A program made the position numbers and the translations under genes. From positions 1 to 63,714 of the forward strand of contig JAITKB010000004.1 of NCBI GenBank assembly GCA_031278605.1: DNA of 63,714 nt. Reading direction: 5' to 3'. Of this stretch, positions 16,895 through 25,861 are shown one piece after another; position 1 is the first letter of the stretch; each line of letters begins with the position of its first letter. This DNA comes from Tannerellaceae bacterium (GTDB lineage: Bacteria > Bacteroidota > Bacteroidia > Bacteroidales > Tannerellaceae). Under the pieces are notes generated by a model, which saw only the letters and a list, made by a program, of their open reading frames with translations, made no database searches and had not been told where the DNA came from.

Positions 16895-17835
16895 CAGGCA
16901 AAGACAAATACCGCTCCCTCTGCCGCACGGAGGCTACTATCCCGGTTTTTTCGAGAGCTTGGTGGCTGGATGCGGTTTGCGGGACGCAATGGGATGTGTT
17001 GCTGTACGAAGAAAAAGGACGTATCCGTGCAGCCATGCCCCTTTACCTCCCCCTGCCGGGAATCGTTTCCATGCCGCCCTACACCCAAACCATGGGCGTC
17101 TGGTTTGCTGCAGAATCCGGCGATACCAAATACACAACCGCTTTAGGGCAACGTCAGGAGATTTGTAAGGTGTTTGTGGAAGAATTAAGAAGATACAGGG
17201 CTTTCCTGCAAAATTTCCATTACGAGGTAACCGACTGGTTGCCGTTTTACTGGGCAGGCTACCGACAGACTACCCGCTATACCTACCTGCTGCATAATAT
17301 AGGCCAAACCGAACGCCTGAAGGAGAATATGAGCGTACACCTCCGGCGGCAAATCGCCAAAGCAACCAGGCACCGCCTGACCGTAAGGCAGGATATTCCG
17401 GTAGAAGACTTCCTATGCATCTATTCCCTCACATTTGAACGCCAGGGATTAAAGCCCTTGCATACCGACCTGCTGAAGCGCCTGATAAACGTATGTTGCA
17501 CGCGTAGGCAGGGTAGTCTCTGGGGTGCTTACGACGAGACCGGGCGTCTACATGCCGTGGCCTTTATTGTCTGTCAGGAAAGCTCGGCCTATTACCTGGC
17601 GGGAGGCGCCCACCCGGCCCTGCGGGATTCGGGAGCGCAGGCCCTCGTTTTGTGGGAAGCCATCCGGTTTGTTTCAGCATACACCAACCACTTCGACTTT
17701 GAAGGCTCGATGCTTCCCGGCGTAGAACGCTTTTTCCGGGAGTTCGGTGCCGTTCAGACGCCCTACTTCACAATAAGCAGGGGGAAAATCGGGTTATGGG
17801 ATAAAGTCCTCGTAAAACTGCATCATCGGATATGA
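16891..17835 (+). CDS. GNAT/FemAB-like acyltransferase, TTG start
   Basis: The 314-residue protein is best started at TTG 16891, which overlaps the recA stop (TTGA). The next in-frame ATG is about 50 residues later and would remove the conserved opening [15 protein letters not shown]. Later segments, [16 protein letters not shown] and [17 protein letters not shown], match the BioF2/FemAB-like acetyltransferase fold (PF13480 type) common in exopolysaccharide and lipid-modification clusters. Substrate unknown. It overlaps the next gene by 4 bases. Confidence 0.82.
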   Translation: MTGKDKYRSLCRTEATIPVFSRAWWLDAVCGTQWDVLLYEEKGRIRAAMPLYLPLPGIVSMPPYTQTMGVWFAAESGDTKYTTALGQRQEICKVFVEELRRYRAFLQNFHYEVTDWLPFYWAGYRQTTRYTYLLHNIGQTERLKENMSVHLRRQIAKATRHRLTVRQDIPVEDFLCIYSLTFERQGLKPLHTDLLKRLINVCCTRRQGSLWGAYDETGRLHAVAFIVCQESSAYYLAGGAHPALRDSGAQALVLWEAIRFVSAYTNHFDFEGSMLPGVERFFREFGAVQTPYFTISRGKIGLWDKVLVKLHHRI

Positions 17836-19109
17836 ATGAAATCCTGTCTTACCTGATCCGTTTCCTGCTGGGAGACGACGACGTCGCTGCCCGCCATGCA
17901 CCGTCTGTGGGCTATACCGACGATCCGGATCATTTTTCCCGTTATGCGCTGGTGATTATCCCCTCCGGGTTTTTCAATCCGGGGACGTATGCCACGCCGG
18001 CCTCCCTGCCTTGCCTGCCTTTGAAGGAGATAGAGGGGTTGCCGGTCCTTTTTGGCCAGGCCAGGGAGGAACAGCGGGGGCGCACCTGGGTGATCCATGC
18101 CGACCTGATTGCCGGCGCCTACTTCCTGATAACCCGCTACGAGGAGATGATGCGACCACAGGTGCGCGACGTCCACGGACGTTTTCCCGGCAAAGAATCC
18201 CTGCCTTTCCGCGCAGGCTTCCTCCATCGCCCGCTGATAGACCACTACCGGCTGTTCCTGCGCAAACGCCTGGGATTGCCGCAACTCCCGGCGGAGATTC
18301 GGCAAATCTTCCTCACGCACGATGTAGACGCCCCGTTCCTGTACCGTTCCTGGAAAGGATTCCTCCGTTCTATCCTTGACCAACGAGGCCTCGTGCGCTC
18401 CCTCAAGGGGAAGACAGGGCATCCGGTGCAAGACCCGTATTACACCTTCCCCCAGATGCTTCAGCAGGACCGGCGGCTTATGGACAAACACATGGCCCGC
18501 TCCGTTTTCTTCTTTAAGGCCGGAGGGCGATTGCCGGAAGACAAACCGCATTACAACTTGCGGAACAAAGACATCCTCCGCCTTATGGCCGAGATACGGA
18601 GGCAGGGAGGAGAAATCGGGCTGCATGCCAGCTATGAGGCAGGGATACATCCCGCACTCCTTGCCGGGGAAAAGCGTCGGCTGGAGCAATGCCTGGGGCA
18701 TACGGTAAGCTTCAATCGCCATCACTTCCTCGCTTGCCGCGAACCGGACGACATGGACTGCCTGGAGAAGCAGGCCTTTAGCGAGGACTTCACCCTCGGC
18801 TATGCCGACAGGGCAGGCTTCCGCCTGGGCACTTCCTATCCGGTTTCCTGGATCAATCCCCGCACCCGCCGGCTCACCTCCCTCTGCCTCCACCCGCTTA
18901 CGGTGATGGATTGCAGCCTGGAAGAGGAGAAATACATGGGGCTTTCCCGTCGGGAGGCCTTTGCCTTCTGCCTTCGCCTCGCCCATGAGGTAAAGAGGGT
19001 GGGTGGCGAGCTTTCCCTCCTGTGGCATAATACATCGCTGAGGGAAGGCTCAGGCAGCTACCTGGGGGACCTCTATCCTTACCTGCTAACCCACCTCTTG
19101 GAGAAATGA
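17832..19109 (+). CDS. Polysaccharide deacetylase-like protein with N-terminal DUF7033-like domain
   Basis: The 425-residue protein has an N-terminal domain of about 150 residues (LPVLFGQAREE, DLIAGAYFLITRYEE) followed by a NodB-like region opening QIFLTHDVDAPFLYRSW, with the metal-binding HDVD, then GGEIGLHASYEAG and FNRHHFLACREPDD. The late LLWHNTSLREGSGSYLGDLY is also typical. It should act on an envelope sugar in the cytoplasm or periplasm; no signal peptide is seen. Overlaps of 4 bases on both sides place it in the recA gene string. Confidence 0.85.
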   Translation: MNEILSYLIRFLLGDDDVAARHAPSVGYTDDPDHFSRYALVIIPSGFFNPGTYATPASLPCLPLKEIEGLPVLFGQAREEQRGRTWVIHADLIAGAYFLITRYEEMMRPQVRDVHGRFPGKESLPFRAGFLHRPLIDHYRLFLRKRLGLPQLPAEIRQIFLTHDVDAPFLYRSWKGFLRSILDQRGLVRSLKGKTGHPVQDPYYTFPQMLQQDRRLMDKHMARSVFFFKAGGRLPEDKPHYNLRNKDILRLMAEIRRQGGEIGLHASYEAGIHPALLAGEKRRLEQCLGHTVSFNRHHFLACREPDDMDCLEKQAFSEDFTLGYADRAGFRLGTSYPVSWINPRTRRLTSLCLHPLTVMDCSLEEEKYMGLSRREAFAFCLRLAHEVKRVGGELSLLWHNTSLREGSGSYLGDLYPYLLTHLLEK

Positions 19110-20365
19110 AAATACTGATTCTTTGCGATCTGTTCCCACCTGCCTTCGGGCCGCGTATGGGCTATCTCTGTAAATACCTGGCGCGTGCCGGATGGGAAGC
19201 CGTGGTCCTGACGGAAGAGGTCCGCGACTCTACGTTTACATTCCTGGCCCGGTGCGTGCCGGTGCGTTACATCCGCTATTACCGGATGAAGGGGAGGATA
19301 GCCCGGAAAGCGGAGTGGCTCCTGGGACTGCTGGGCGACTTCCTGTTTCACGGCAAAGACCGGAAAATGGAAAAGATAGGTGCCGAGTTGCTCCAAGACG
19401 GGAGTTTTGAGGCCATTCTGTGCAGTACCTGCCGCAGCTTTCCCCTCTTCGCCGCCCGGAGGCTGGCCCAACGCTTCGGCCTCCCCTTGATTGCCGACCT
19501 GCGCGACCTGATCGAGCAATATCCTTCCAACGAATACATTGCCAACCCACCCCGTACCTTCCCCTGGCTGGATCAGCGGATCATCCGGACGTTCCGACGG
19601 AAACTCCTGCGCGACAGAAACCGGGCCTTGCGCGAGGCAGCCTGTATCACCACGGTTTCGCCCTGGCATGTGGAGCAAATGAAGGCCTTTAATCCCTGTG
19701 TGGAGCTGATCTACAACGGCTACGACCCGGAACTGTTCTACCCCGTGGAGATCGCCACGAGGCAGTTTCGCCTTACCTATACCGGACGCCTTATCAGCGC
19801 CGGTGTGCGGGATCCGGAATGTATCTTTGAGGCGATTGCTTGCTTGTCGGAGGAAGGAAGGATCCGAGCGGAGGAATTCCGCCTGTGCTGGTATACGGAT
19901 GAGGCCTCCACCCAATGCCTCCGCGCCCTGGCCGAACGTTATGCCGTCGAGGCCTATATGGACTACCCCGGATACGTGGCGGCCGAGGCTGTCCCGGCCA
20001 TCCTGAACCAAAGTTCCGTAGTGCTCCAACTGGCCAACAAGGCCGGAGAGAACGGACCCAAGGGCATTATGAGCACCAAGCTCTTCGAAGCCCTGGCCGT
20101 GGGGAAGCCCCTCCTTTTGGTACCTGGCGACGAGAGTTTCCTGGAGGAGACCATCCATCGCGCACGGGCCGGAACCGCCGCCCGCAATGCCGGGGAGGTA
20201 TGCGCCTTCCTCGGCCGTTATTATGCCGAGTGGAAGACAAAAGGCTACACGAGCATCGAACCTCGGAGGGAGATCACCGAAGCCTTTTCCCGCAGGAAAC
20301 AAGCCGAAGAATTCATGCAAATCCTCGCCCGTCATGGAAAAACACCTGCACATCATTGCCCTTAA
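19106..20365 (+). CDS. Glycosyltransferase family 4-like protein
   Basis: The 419-residue protein has the GT-B opening MKILILCDLFPPAFGPRMGY, an inner segment EQYPSNEYIANPPRTFPWLD, and the C-terminal nucleotide-sugar region YTGRLISAGVRDPECIFEAI with GIMSTKLFEALAVGKPLLLV, where the Glu lies in the EX7E-like motif. It likely adds a sugar during surface polysaccharide synthesis at the cytoplasmic membrane. It overlaps the next gene by 32 bases. Donor and acceptor are unknown. Confidence 0.87.
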   Translation: MKILILCDLFPPAFGPRMGYLCKYLARAGWEAVVLTEEVRDSTFTFLARCVPVRYIRYYRMKGRIARKAEWLLGLLGDFLFHGKDRKMEKIGAELLQDGSFEAILCSTCRSFPLFAARRLAQRFGLPLIADLRDLIEQYPSNEYIANPPRTFPWLDQRIIRTFRRKLLRDRNRALREAACITTVSPWHVEQMKAFNPCVELIYNGYDPELFYPVEIATRQFRLTYTGRLISAGVRDPECIFEAIACLSEEGRIRAEEFRLCWYTDEASTQCLRALAERYAVEAYMDYPGYVAAEAVPAILNQSSVVLQLANKAGENGPKGIMSTKLFEALAVGKPLLLVPGDESFLEETIHRARAGTAARNAGEVCAFLGRYYAEWKTKGYTSIEPRREITEAFSRRKQAEEFMQILARHGKTPAHHCP

Positions 20366-21452
20366 CATCCCCTACCCACCCAATTACGGGGGAGTGATCG
20401 ACATCTACTACAAGCTCGTCGCCCTGCATCAACTGGGGGTGAAGATCCTCCTGCACTGCTTTGCCTACGACCGACCGCCGGCCGTGGAGTTGGAGGCCCT
20501 GTGTGCAAAGGTGTATTACTATAGGCGCCGCAGGGGCTTGGCCACCAACCTGACGCTTCTGCCCTACAACGTCTACAGCCGCAAGGACCCTCGCCTGATG
20601 GAGCGTTTGCTCCAGGACGACTACCCCATTCTGTTTGAGGGATTACATTCGTGCTATTACCTTAGGGATCCCCGCCTGGCGAACCGGCTGAAACTCTACC
20701 GCGAGGCCAATATCGAACACCGCTATTACCGTCTGCTGGCCGATGCCTGCCCTTGGCCGCTCACCCGCCTTTTCCTCCGGGTGGAAGCCTGGCGGTTCCA
20801 ACGCTACGAGCCGGCGATTGCCGCGGCCAACGGCATCCTGGCCATCTCGCAGGCCGATGCCGAGGAGCTGCGGGAGCGGTTCCCGGGGCGGCGCGTGGAG
20901 TTTGTGCCTGCTTTCCATGGCGGGGGGGAAGTAACCTCCGGTGTGGGGCGTTCGGACTTCATCCTTTACCACGGCAAGCTCTCCGTGTATGAGAACGAAC
21001 ATGCGGCGCTTTTCCTGATCCGGCACGTGTTCGCCCATCTGGATTGTCCTTGCGTGATTGCGGGGATGAATCCTTCGGGGCGGATACGGGCGGCGGCGGC
21101 TCCCTATCCCCACATCCGCATCGAGGCCAACCCCGACGAGGAACGGATGAGCTACCTCCGGTGTCAGGCGCAGGTGCACCTTTTGATCACCTTCCAGGAC
21201 ACGGGTCTGAAGCTAAAGCTAATGGACAGTCTCTTTGCTGGGCGTCACATCGTGGCTAATCGCCTAATGCTTTCGGGTAGCGGACTGGGGCGGCTTTGCC
21301 ATGTGGCCGATACGGCGAAGGAGATGATTGCCGCCTGCCGGGAGTTGCTGCGGGAGCCGTTTGGGGCGGAGGAAATCGCCCGCCGACGTTCCATGCTTCT
21401 TCCCACCTATTCGCCCGGCTGCCAGGCCGAGCGGATTCTCCGGATGCTCTGA
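20334..21452 (+). CDS. Glycosyltransferase, GT-B fold
   Basis: I choose ATG 20334 (MEKHLHIIALNIPYPPNYGG), which gives 372 residues with a proper GT-B start and a 32-base overlap with the upstream gene; earlier in-frame starts only read the other gene out of frame. Features include LFEGLHSCYYL, REANIEHRYYRLLAD, the hinge-like ILAISQADAEELRERF and the C-terminal FQDTGLKLKLMDSLFAGRHI. It is the last gene of the recA-linked string. Donor and acceptor are unknown. Array C follows the stop by 23 bases. Confidence 0.82.
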   Translation: MEKHLHIIALNIPYPPNYGGVIDIYYKLVALHQLGVKILLHCFAYDRPPAVELEALCAKVYYYRRRRGLATNLTLLPYNVYSRKDPRLMERLLQDDYPILFEGLHSCYYLRDPRLANRLKLYREANIEHRYYRLLADACPWPLTRLFLRVEAWRFQRYEPAIAAANGILAISQADAEELRERFPGRRVEFVPAFHGGGEVTSGVGRSDFILYHGKLSVYENEHAALFLIRHVFAHLDCPCVIAGMNPSGRIRAAAAPYPHIRIEANPDEERMSYLRCQAQVHLLITFQDTGLKLKLMDSLFAGRHIVANRLMLSGSGLGRLCHVADTAKEMIAACRELLREPFGAEEIARRRSMLLPTYSPGCQAERILRML

Positions 21453-21475
21453 CATCCGACCCCCCCCCCAACAGG

Positions 21476-21575
21476 TATAGGACCCAGGCTACCTAAGTAT
21501 AGGACTTAGGCCACCTAAGTATAGGACCCAGGCCACCTACGTATAGGACTTAGATAGCCTGGGTATAGGACTTGG
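21476..21575 (+). repeat. Tandem array C: four 22-bp units plus a partial one
   Basis: Units begin TATAGGAC at 21476, 21498, 21520, 21542 and 21564. Within and between units there are inverted stretches: CCTAAG pairs with CTTAGG, and CCCAGGCTA in unit 1 is complementary to TAGCCTGGG in unit 4. The array follows the last glycosyltransferase gene. Downstream, 21576-21639 holds a GC-rich imperfect hairpin (CCCCCACCTCC and GGGGGGAGGGG). Confidence 0.9.
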
Positions 21576-21639
21576 CCCGGAAGCCTTTTTCCCCCACCTC
21601 CGGCGCCCCTTGGGGGGAGGGGCCAAACGGGATATACCC

Positions 21640-21726
21640 TTACTCAAGCCGTGTGATGTCCAAACCGGCTTTTCCAAGCCTAAAGGCGTAGTTGTAGGAT
21701 TCCCCGGCAGCGAAGTCGATACTGAA
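21640..21726 (-). pseudogene. Remnant of a fimbrillin-like protein C-terminus
   Basis: The minus strand reads FSIDFAAGESYNYAFRLGKA and ends GLDITRLE-stop, closely like the end of fimbrillin/Mfa-like proteins (a Gly-Glu-Ser-Tyr-x-Tyr strand followed by a Leu/Gly strand). An in-frame TGA lies just upstream of the first Phe, so only 28 codons survive. It points to a lost surface-protein gene next to array C. Confidence 0.5.
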
Positions 21727-21761
21727 TCATCCCTTGGCGAATAGCTTCCGGAATATCTTTT

Positions 21762-21769
21762 TATATTTG
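21762..21769 (+). promoter_or_regulatory. Promoter box of the metal-efflux operon
   Basis: TATATTTG fits TAnnTTTG and ends only 5 bases before ATG 21775, so the transcript would start at or next to the start codon (a leaderless message). Confidence 0.55.
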
Positions 21770-21774
21770 TGCTT

Positions 21775-22203
21775 ATGAAACGTATTTTGTCTTTGGTTTT
21801 GATTTGCCTTTTGTCGGCAACCGCTTTGCAGCCTGTTGTGGCTTTTCATTTTTGCCGGGGGCGTTTGTTGTCTGTCGGCATCGGCGGGCCGGGGGCGAGT
21901 TGTTGCGGCGGAGCAATGGCGGAGACAGGGGACGAGGGAGCTTCGGCTTTGGGGACGTTTGCGACGCCTTGTTGCTCCGAGTTCAGCCTTGAGATTGCGA
22001 CCGATACGTTTCGTCTTCCTGTTTCTTTCGTTCTTCCTGCGCCCGATATGCCGGGTGGCGGATGGCCTTTTGGCGGATTATGCTGTCCTTTGCCGGGTGG
22101 CGACGGGGCATTGACCTTTATTTTCCCTCCCATTCCTTTGCCGGGACATCCCACGTCCCTCTCGGCGGGCTTTCTGGCTCTGCTTTGTGTGCGAAGGATT
22201 TAG
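21775..22203 (+). CDS. HYC_CC_PP-type periplasmic protein of a metal-efflux operon
   Basis: The 142-residue product starts with a signal peptide (MKRILSLVLICLLSATALQP). The mature protein has the ordered motif set of the small HYC_CC_PP proteins: His-x-Cys in FHFCRG, paired Cys in ASCCGG and TPCCSE, and prolines near the C-terminus (FIFPPIPLPG). Such genes usually precede CusA/CzcA-type exporters in Bacteroidota, as here. A metal-sensing or metal-carrying role is likely but not shown. A GTG six bases upstream is a possible alternative start. Confidence 0.72.
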   Translation: MKRILSLVLICLLSATALQPVVAFHFCRGRLLSVGIGGPGASCCGGAMAETGDEGASALGTFATPCCSEFSLEIATDTFRLPVSFVLPAPDMPGGGWPFGGLCCPLPGGDGALTFIFPPIPLPGHPTSLSAGFLALLCVRRI

Positions 22204-22285
22204 CCGCACGCTTTCTATCCGGGTAATCCGGCGTATCCTGATTTCTTTGATTGATGTATCCTTAAATTAAAACAGTTTTGCAGTT

Positions 22286-25200
22286 ATGATAAAGTATTTT
22301 CTTGAGAACAGGTGGCTCACGCTGGCGGTGCTTCTTGTGGTGGTGATCTGGGGTCTTGCCGTGTCGCCTTTTGATCGCTTTGGGGGGATCCTGCCGCGCG
22401 ACCCGGTGGCCGTGGATGCCATTCCGGATATTGGCGAGAACCAGCAGATTGTTGCTACCGAGTGGATGGGGCAGTCGCCCAAGGATGTCCAGGAGCAGGT
22501 AACCTATCCCCTCACTACGGCTTTGCTTGGGGTGCCGGGGGTGAAGACGATCCGAAGCACTTCGATGTTCGGCATGTCTTTTATCTATATTATTTTCAAC
22601 GACGGGGTGGAGTTCTATTGGAGTCGTTCGCGGGTGCTTGAGAAGTTGAACGCTCTTGCTCCGGAGGCTTTGCCGGAAGGCGTTCGTCCGATGCTGGGAC
22701 CGGATGCTACGGCCCTGGGGCAGATCTTCTGGTATACCTTGGAGGGACGCAATCCCCAAACGGGAGAACCCGCCGGGGGATGGGATGCCGGGGAGTTGCG
22801 GACGATTCAGGATTTCTATGTGAAGTATGCCCTTGCTTCTGCCGAGGGAGTGGCCGAGGTGGCTTCCGTGGGAGGCTTTGTCAAGGAGTATCAGGTGGAG
22901 GTTCGTCCGGAGGCTTTGCGAGCCTACGGCGTTTCGGTCATGGATGTGATGGAGGCGGTAAAGCGTACGAACCTCGACGTGGGGGCTTCGACCATCGAGA
23001 TCAACCAGGCGGAATACTTGGTGAGGGGCTTGGGGTATATCGGCAGCGTGAGCGACCTGGAGGAGGCGGTGGTGGTGGTGCGCAATGGTTTGCCCGTATG
23101 TCTCCGGGACGTGGCCTTTGTCACCCTTGGCCCGGCTGAACGACGGGGGGGGCTGGACAAGGAGGGTGTGGAGGCTGCGGGGGGCGTGGTGGTGGCGCGT
23201 TATGGCGCCAACCCCATGGAGGTGATTCGCAGGGTGAAGGAGAAAATCGAGGAGATGCAAGCCTCGCTCCCGGAAAAAGTCCTGGAGGATGGCAGTGTAT
23301 CGAGGGTGTGCGTGGTGCCTTTCTATGATCGTTCGGGGCTGATACGGGAAACCGTCGGCACCTTGGAGACGGCCTTGACCCATGAGATATTGATATGCAT
23401 CATTGTGGTGGTGGTGATGGTGTTTCGCCTGCGGGCCTCGGCCGTTATTGCGGGGATTTTACCCATTGCCGTGGCTGCTACCTTTCTTATCATGCGTTAT
23501 ACGGGGGTGGAGGCGAATATCGTGGCGCTTTCGGGCATAGCCATTGCCATTGGGGTGATTGTGGACGTGGGCGTGGTGTTGGTGGAGAGCATTGTCCGGC
23601 AGATGGATGAGGCGCGTCGGGGGGAGCAAACGCAGGCTTCGTTTGCGGGGCTGATCCTTCGGGGGGTGAAGGACGTGGGCGGGGCTTTGTCGGTGGGGAT
23701 GTTGACCACGATTATCAGCTTTTTGCCGGTCTTCACCCTGGAGGCGCAGGAGGGTAAGTTGTTTGCTCCTTTGGCCTATACCAAGACTTTTGCTTTGCTT
23801 TCGGCCTTTGTGCTGGGATTTCTGCTGTTGCCTACCCTGGCTTATTATGTGATGCGTCCGTTGCCTGTCGGGCGGGTATTTTCTTCGCGTTGGCGGGTGG
23901 TGTTGCGTTTGTTGGTGTTGGGGGTTGCTTTCTTTTTGCTTGCGGGGCATTGGTTGCCTTTGGGTACGGAGGCGGGATTGGGGGCCAACTTCTTCTTTGT
24001 CGTCTCGGGGGTGGGGCTTATCCTGGGTTTGCTTTGGTTGCTTCAGCGGTATTACGAACCGCTTCTGCGCTGGTGTTTGTCTCACCGCCGGTTATTTATG
24101 CTTCTTCCTTTGCTGACGCTGACGGCGGGCCTGGTCATTTGGCGGAATATGGGTCAGGAGTTTATGCCCAACCTCGACGAAGGCTCTTTTCTCTTGATGC
24201 CGACGGCTATGCCGCATACGGGCATTGAGCAGAACCTCCGGATGATGGCAACGATAGACCGTCGCATCTCGGCCATACCGGAGGTGGAGGTTACGGTGGG
24301 GAAATGGGGGCGGGTTCCTTCGGCTCTTGATCCTGCGCCGGTGCAGATGTTTGAAAACACCATCAACTACCGTCCGGAATACATCCTCGACGCCGACGGA
24401 CGCCGGCAACGTTTCCGCCGGAACGACCGGGGGGAGTTTCTGCTCATCGACGGCTCGGTGTATAATCCCCGCGAAAACTTCCGCCGAATCCCTCCCGACA
24501 GCCTGGTTCCCTGGCGGTGGGGGGATTATTTCCGCCAATGGCGGCCGCACATCCGGACCACGGAGGATATCTGGCAGGAGATTGTCCGGGCCTCCCGTTA
24601 TGCGGGGCTGACTTCCTCCCCCAGGTTGCAGCCCATCGCTGCGCGGCTGGTGATGCTTTCCACCGGGATGCGTTCGAGCTTAGGGTTGAAGGTCACGGCG
24701 CCCGACCTGGAGCGTGTCGAGCAGGCCGGGCAGGCCCTGGAGGCTGCCTTGCGGGAGGTGCCGTCCATTCTTCCGTCCACCGTGTTTTACGACCGGGCCG
24801 TGGGCGCTCCCTACCTGGAGATCCGCCTTAAGCGGCGGGAGATGGCCCGGCATGGCATCCGCGTGGCCGATCTCCAGGACGTGCTGGGCGCCGCCGTAGG
24901 GGGGATGAAGCTTACCTCCACGGTGGAGGGACGCGAGCGTTTCCCGGTGCGTCTGCGCTATCCGCGCGAGCTGCGCAACGACCCCGAGGCTTTGCGTCGT
25001 TTGTTGATTCCTTCGGCCACGGGGGCACAGATCCCCCTGGGGGATGTGGCCGAGATGACCTATGCCAAGGGGGCGCAGATGATTCGGAGCGAGGATACCT
25101 TCCTCACGGGCTATGTGGTGTTCGACAAAAAGGAAGCCGGCTCGGAGGTGGAGGTGGTGCGCGAGGCCGAGGGGGTGTTGAGGGAGAAGATCCTTTCGGG

Positions 25201-25861
25201 CGAATTGGTTTTACCCTCCGGCGCTTCGTATGTTTTTGCCGGCAACTACGAGCAGCAGCAGCGTGCTTCGGCTCGTTTGCGGGTGGTGATCCCGCTTTGC
25301 CTCCTGGCGATTCTGGGGATTTTGTACTTCCGCTTTCGTTCGCTGACGGCTTCGTTGATTCATTTCTCCGGAGTCTTTGTTGCTTTTGCCGGGGGCTTCA
25401 TCCTGTTGTGGCTTTACGGCGAGCCTTGGTTCCTGAACGTTACGGTGGGGGAGGTTTCCCTGCGCGAGACGTTTGGGATGCACCCGGTGAACCTCAGCAT
25501 TGCCGTTTGGGTGGGTTTCATTGCCCTTTTCGGCATTGCCACCGACGACGGGGTGCTCATGGGTAGCTACATCCACCAGACGTTCCTGGAGCGGAATCCC
25601 CGCGGGAAGGAGGAGATCCGCGAGGCGGTGGTGCAGGCCGGAATGCGTCGGGTGCGTCCGGCGGTGATGACCACGGCCACCACGTTGATAGCCCTGCTGC
25701 CGGTGCTCACCTCCACGGGCAAAGGCTCCGATATCATGATTCCGATGGCGATCCCGACCTTCGGGGGCATGTTGATTCAATCCATGACCATGTTTGTGGT
25801 CCCCGTGCTGCAATGCTGGTGGCGGGAGAATGTAAAACAACCTGATAATAAATCCTTATGA
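22286..25861 (+). CDS. cusA: CusA/CzcA-type heavy-metal RND efflux permease
   Basis: The 1191-residue inner-membrane protein has the RND plan: TM1 at the N-terminus, a periplasmic loop with VTYPLTTALLGVPGVKTIRS and FIYIIFNDGVEFYWSRSR, TM4 with the proton-relay IAIGVIVDVGVVLVES, and the second half opening MGQEFMPNLDEGSFLLMP. Methionines in LMPTAMPH and VMLSTGMRS sit where CusA-type copper/silver sites lie, so Cu/Ag is more likely than Zn/Co/Cd. An Arg/Asp-rich insertion around residues 690-760 (LDADGRRQRFRRNDRG) is of a kind seen in Bacteroidota members. It overlaps the TolC gene by 4 bases. Confidence 0.93.
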   Translation: MIKYFLENRWLTLAVLLVVVIWGLAVSPFDRFGGILPRDPVAVDAIPDIGENQQIVATEWMGQSPKDVQEQVTYPLTTALLGVPGVKTIRSTSMFGMSFIYIIFNDGVEFYWSRSRVLEKLNALAPEALPEGVRPMLGPDATALGQIFWYTLEGRNPQTGEPAGGWDAGELRTIQDFYVKYALASAEGVAEVASVGGFVKEYQVEVRPEALRAYGVSVMDVMEAVKRTNLDVGASTIEINQAEYLVRGLGYIGSVSDLEEAVVVVRNGLPVCLRDVAFVTLGPAERRGGLDKEGVEAAGGVVVARYGANPMEVIRRVKEKIEEMQASLPEKVLEDGSVSRVCVVPFYDRSGLIRETVGTLETALTHEILICIIVVVVMVFRLRASAVIAGILPIAVAATFLIMRYTGVEANIVALSGIAIAIGVIVDVGVVLVESIVRQMDEARRGEQTQASFAGLILRGVKDVGGALSVGMLTTIISFLPVFTLEAQEGKLFAPLAYTKTFALLSAFVLGFLLLPTLAYYVMRPLPVGRVFSSRWRVVLRLLVLGVAFFLLAGHWLPLGTEAGLGANFFFVVSGVGLILGLLWLLQRYYEPLLRWCLSHRRLFMLLPLLTLTAGLVIWRNMGQEFMPNLDEGSFLLMPTAMPHTGIEQNLRMMATIDRRISAIPEVEVTVGKWGRVPSALDPAPVQMFENTINYRPEYILDADGRRQRFRRNDRGEFLLIDGSVYNPRENFRRIPPDSLVPWRWGDYFRQWRPHIRTTEDIWQEIVRASRYAGLTSSPRLQPIAARLVMLSTGMRSSLGLKVTAPDLERVEQAGQALEAALREVPSILPSTVFYDRAVGAPYLEIRLKRREMARHGIRVADLQDVLGAAVGGMKLTSTVEGRERFPVRLRYPRELRNDPEALRRLLIPSATGAQIPLGDVAEMTYAKGAQMIRSEDTFLTGYVVFDKKEAGSEVEVVREAEGVLREKILSGELVLPSGASYVFAGNYEQQQRASARLRVVIPLCLLAILGILYFRFRSLTASLIHFSGVFVAFAGGFILLWLYGEPWFLNVTVGEVSLRETFGMHPVNLSIAVWVGFIALFGIATDDGVLMGSYIHQTFLERNPRGKEEIREAVVQAGMRRVRPAVMTTATTLIALLPVLTSTGKGSDIMIPMAIPTFGGMLIQSMTMFVVPVLQCWWRENVKQPDNKSL

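Noticed and set aside
16788-21496. Many long open frames in other registers within the recA-to-glycosyltransferase region
   Set aside because: They overlap well-supported genes and arise from the GC-rich codon use there.
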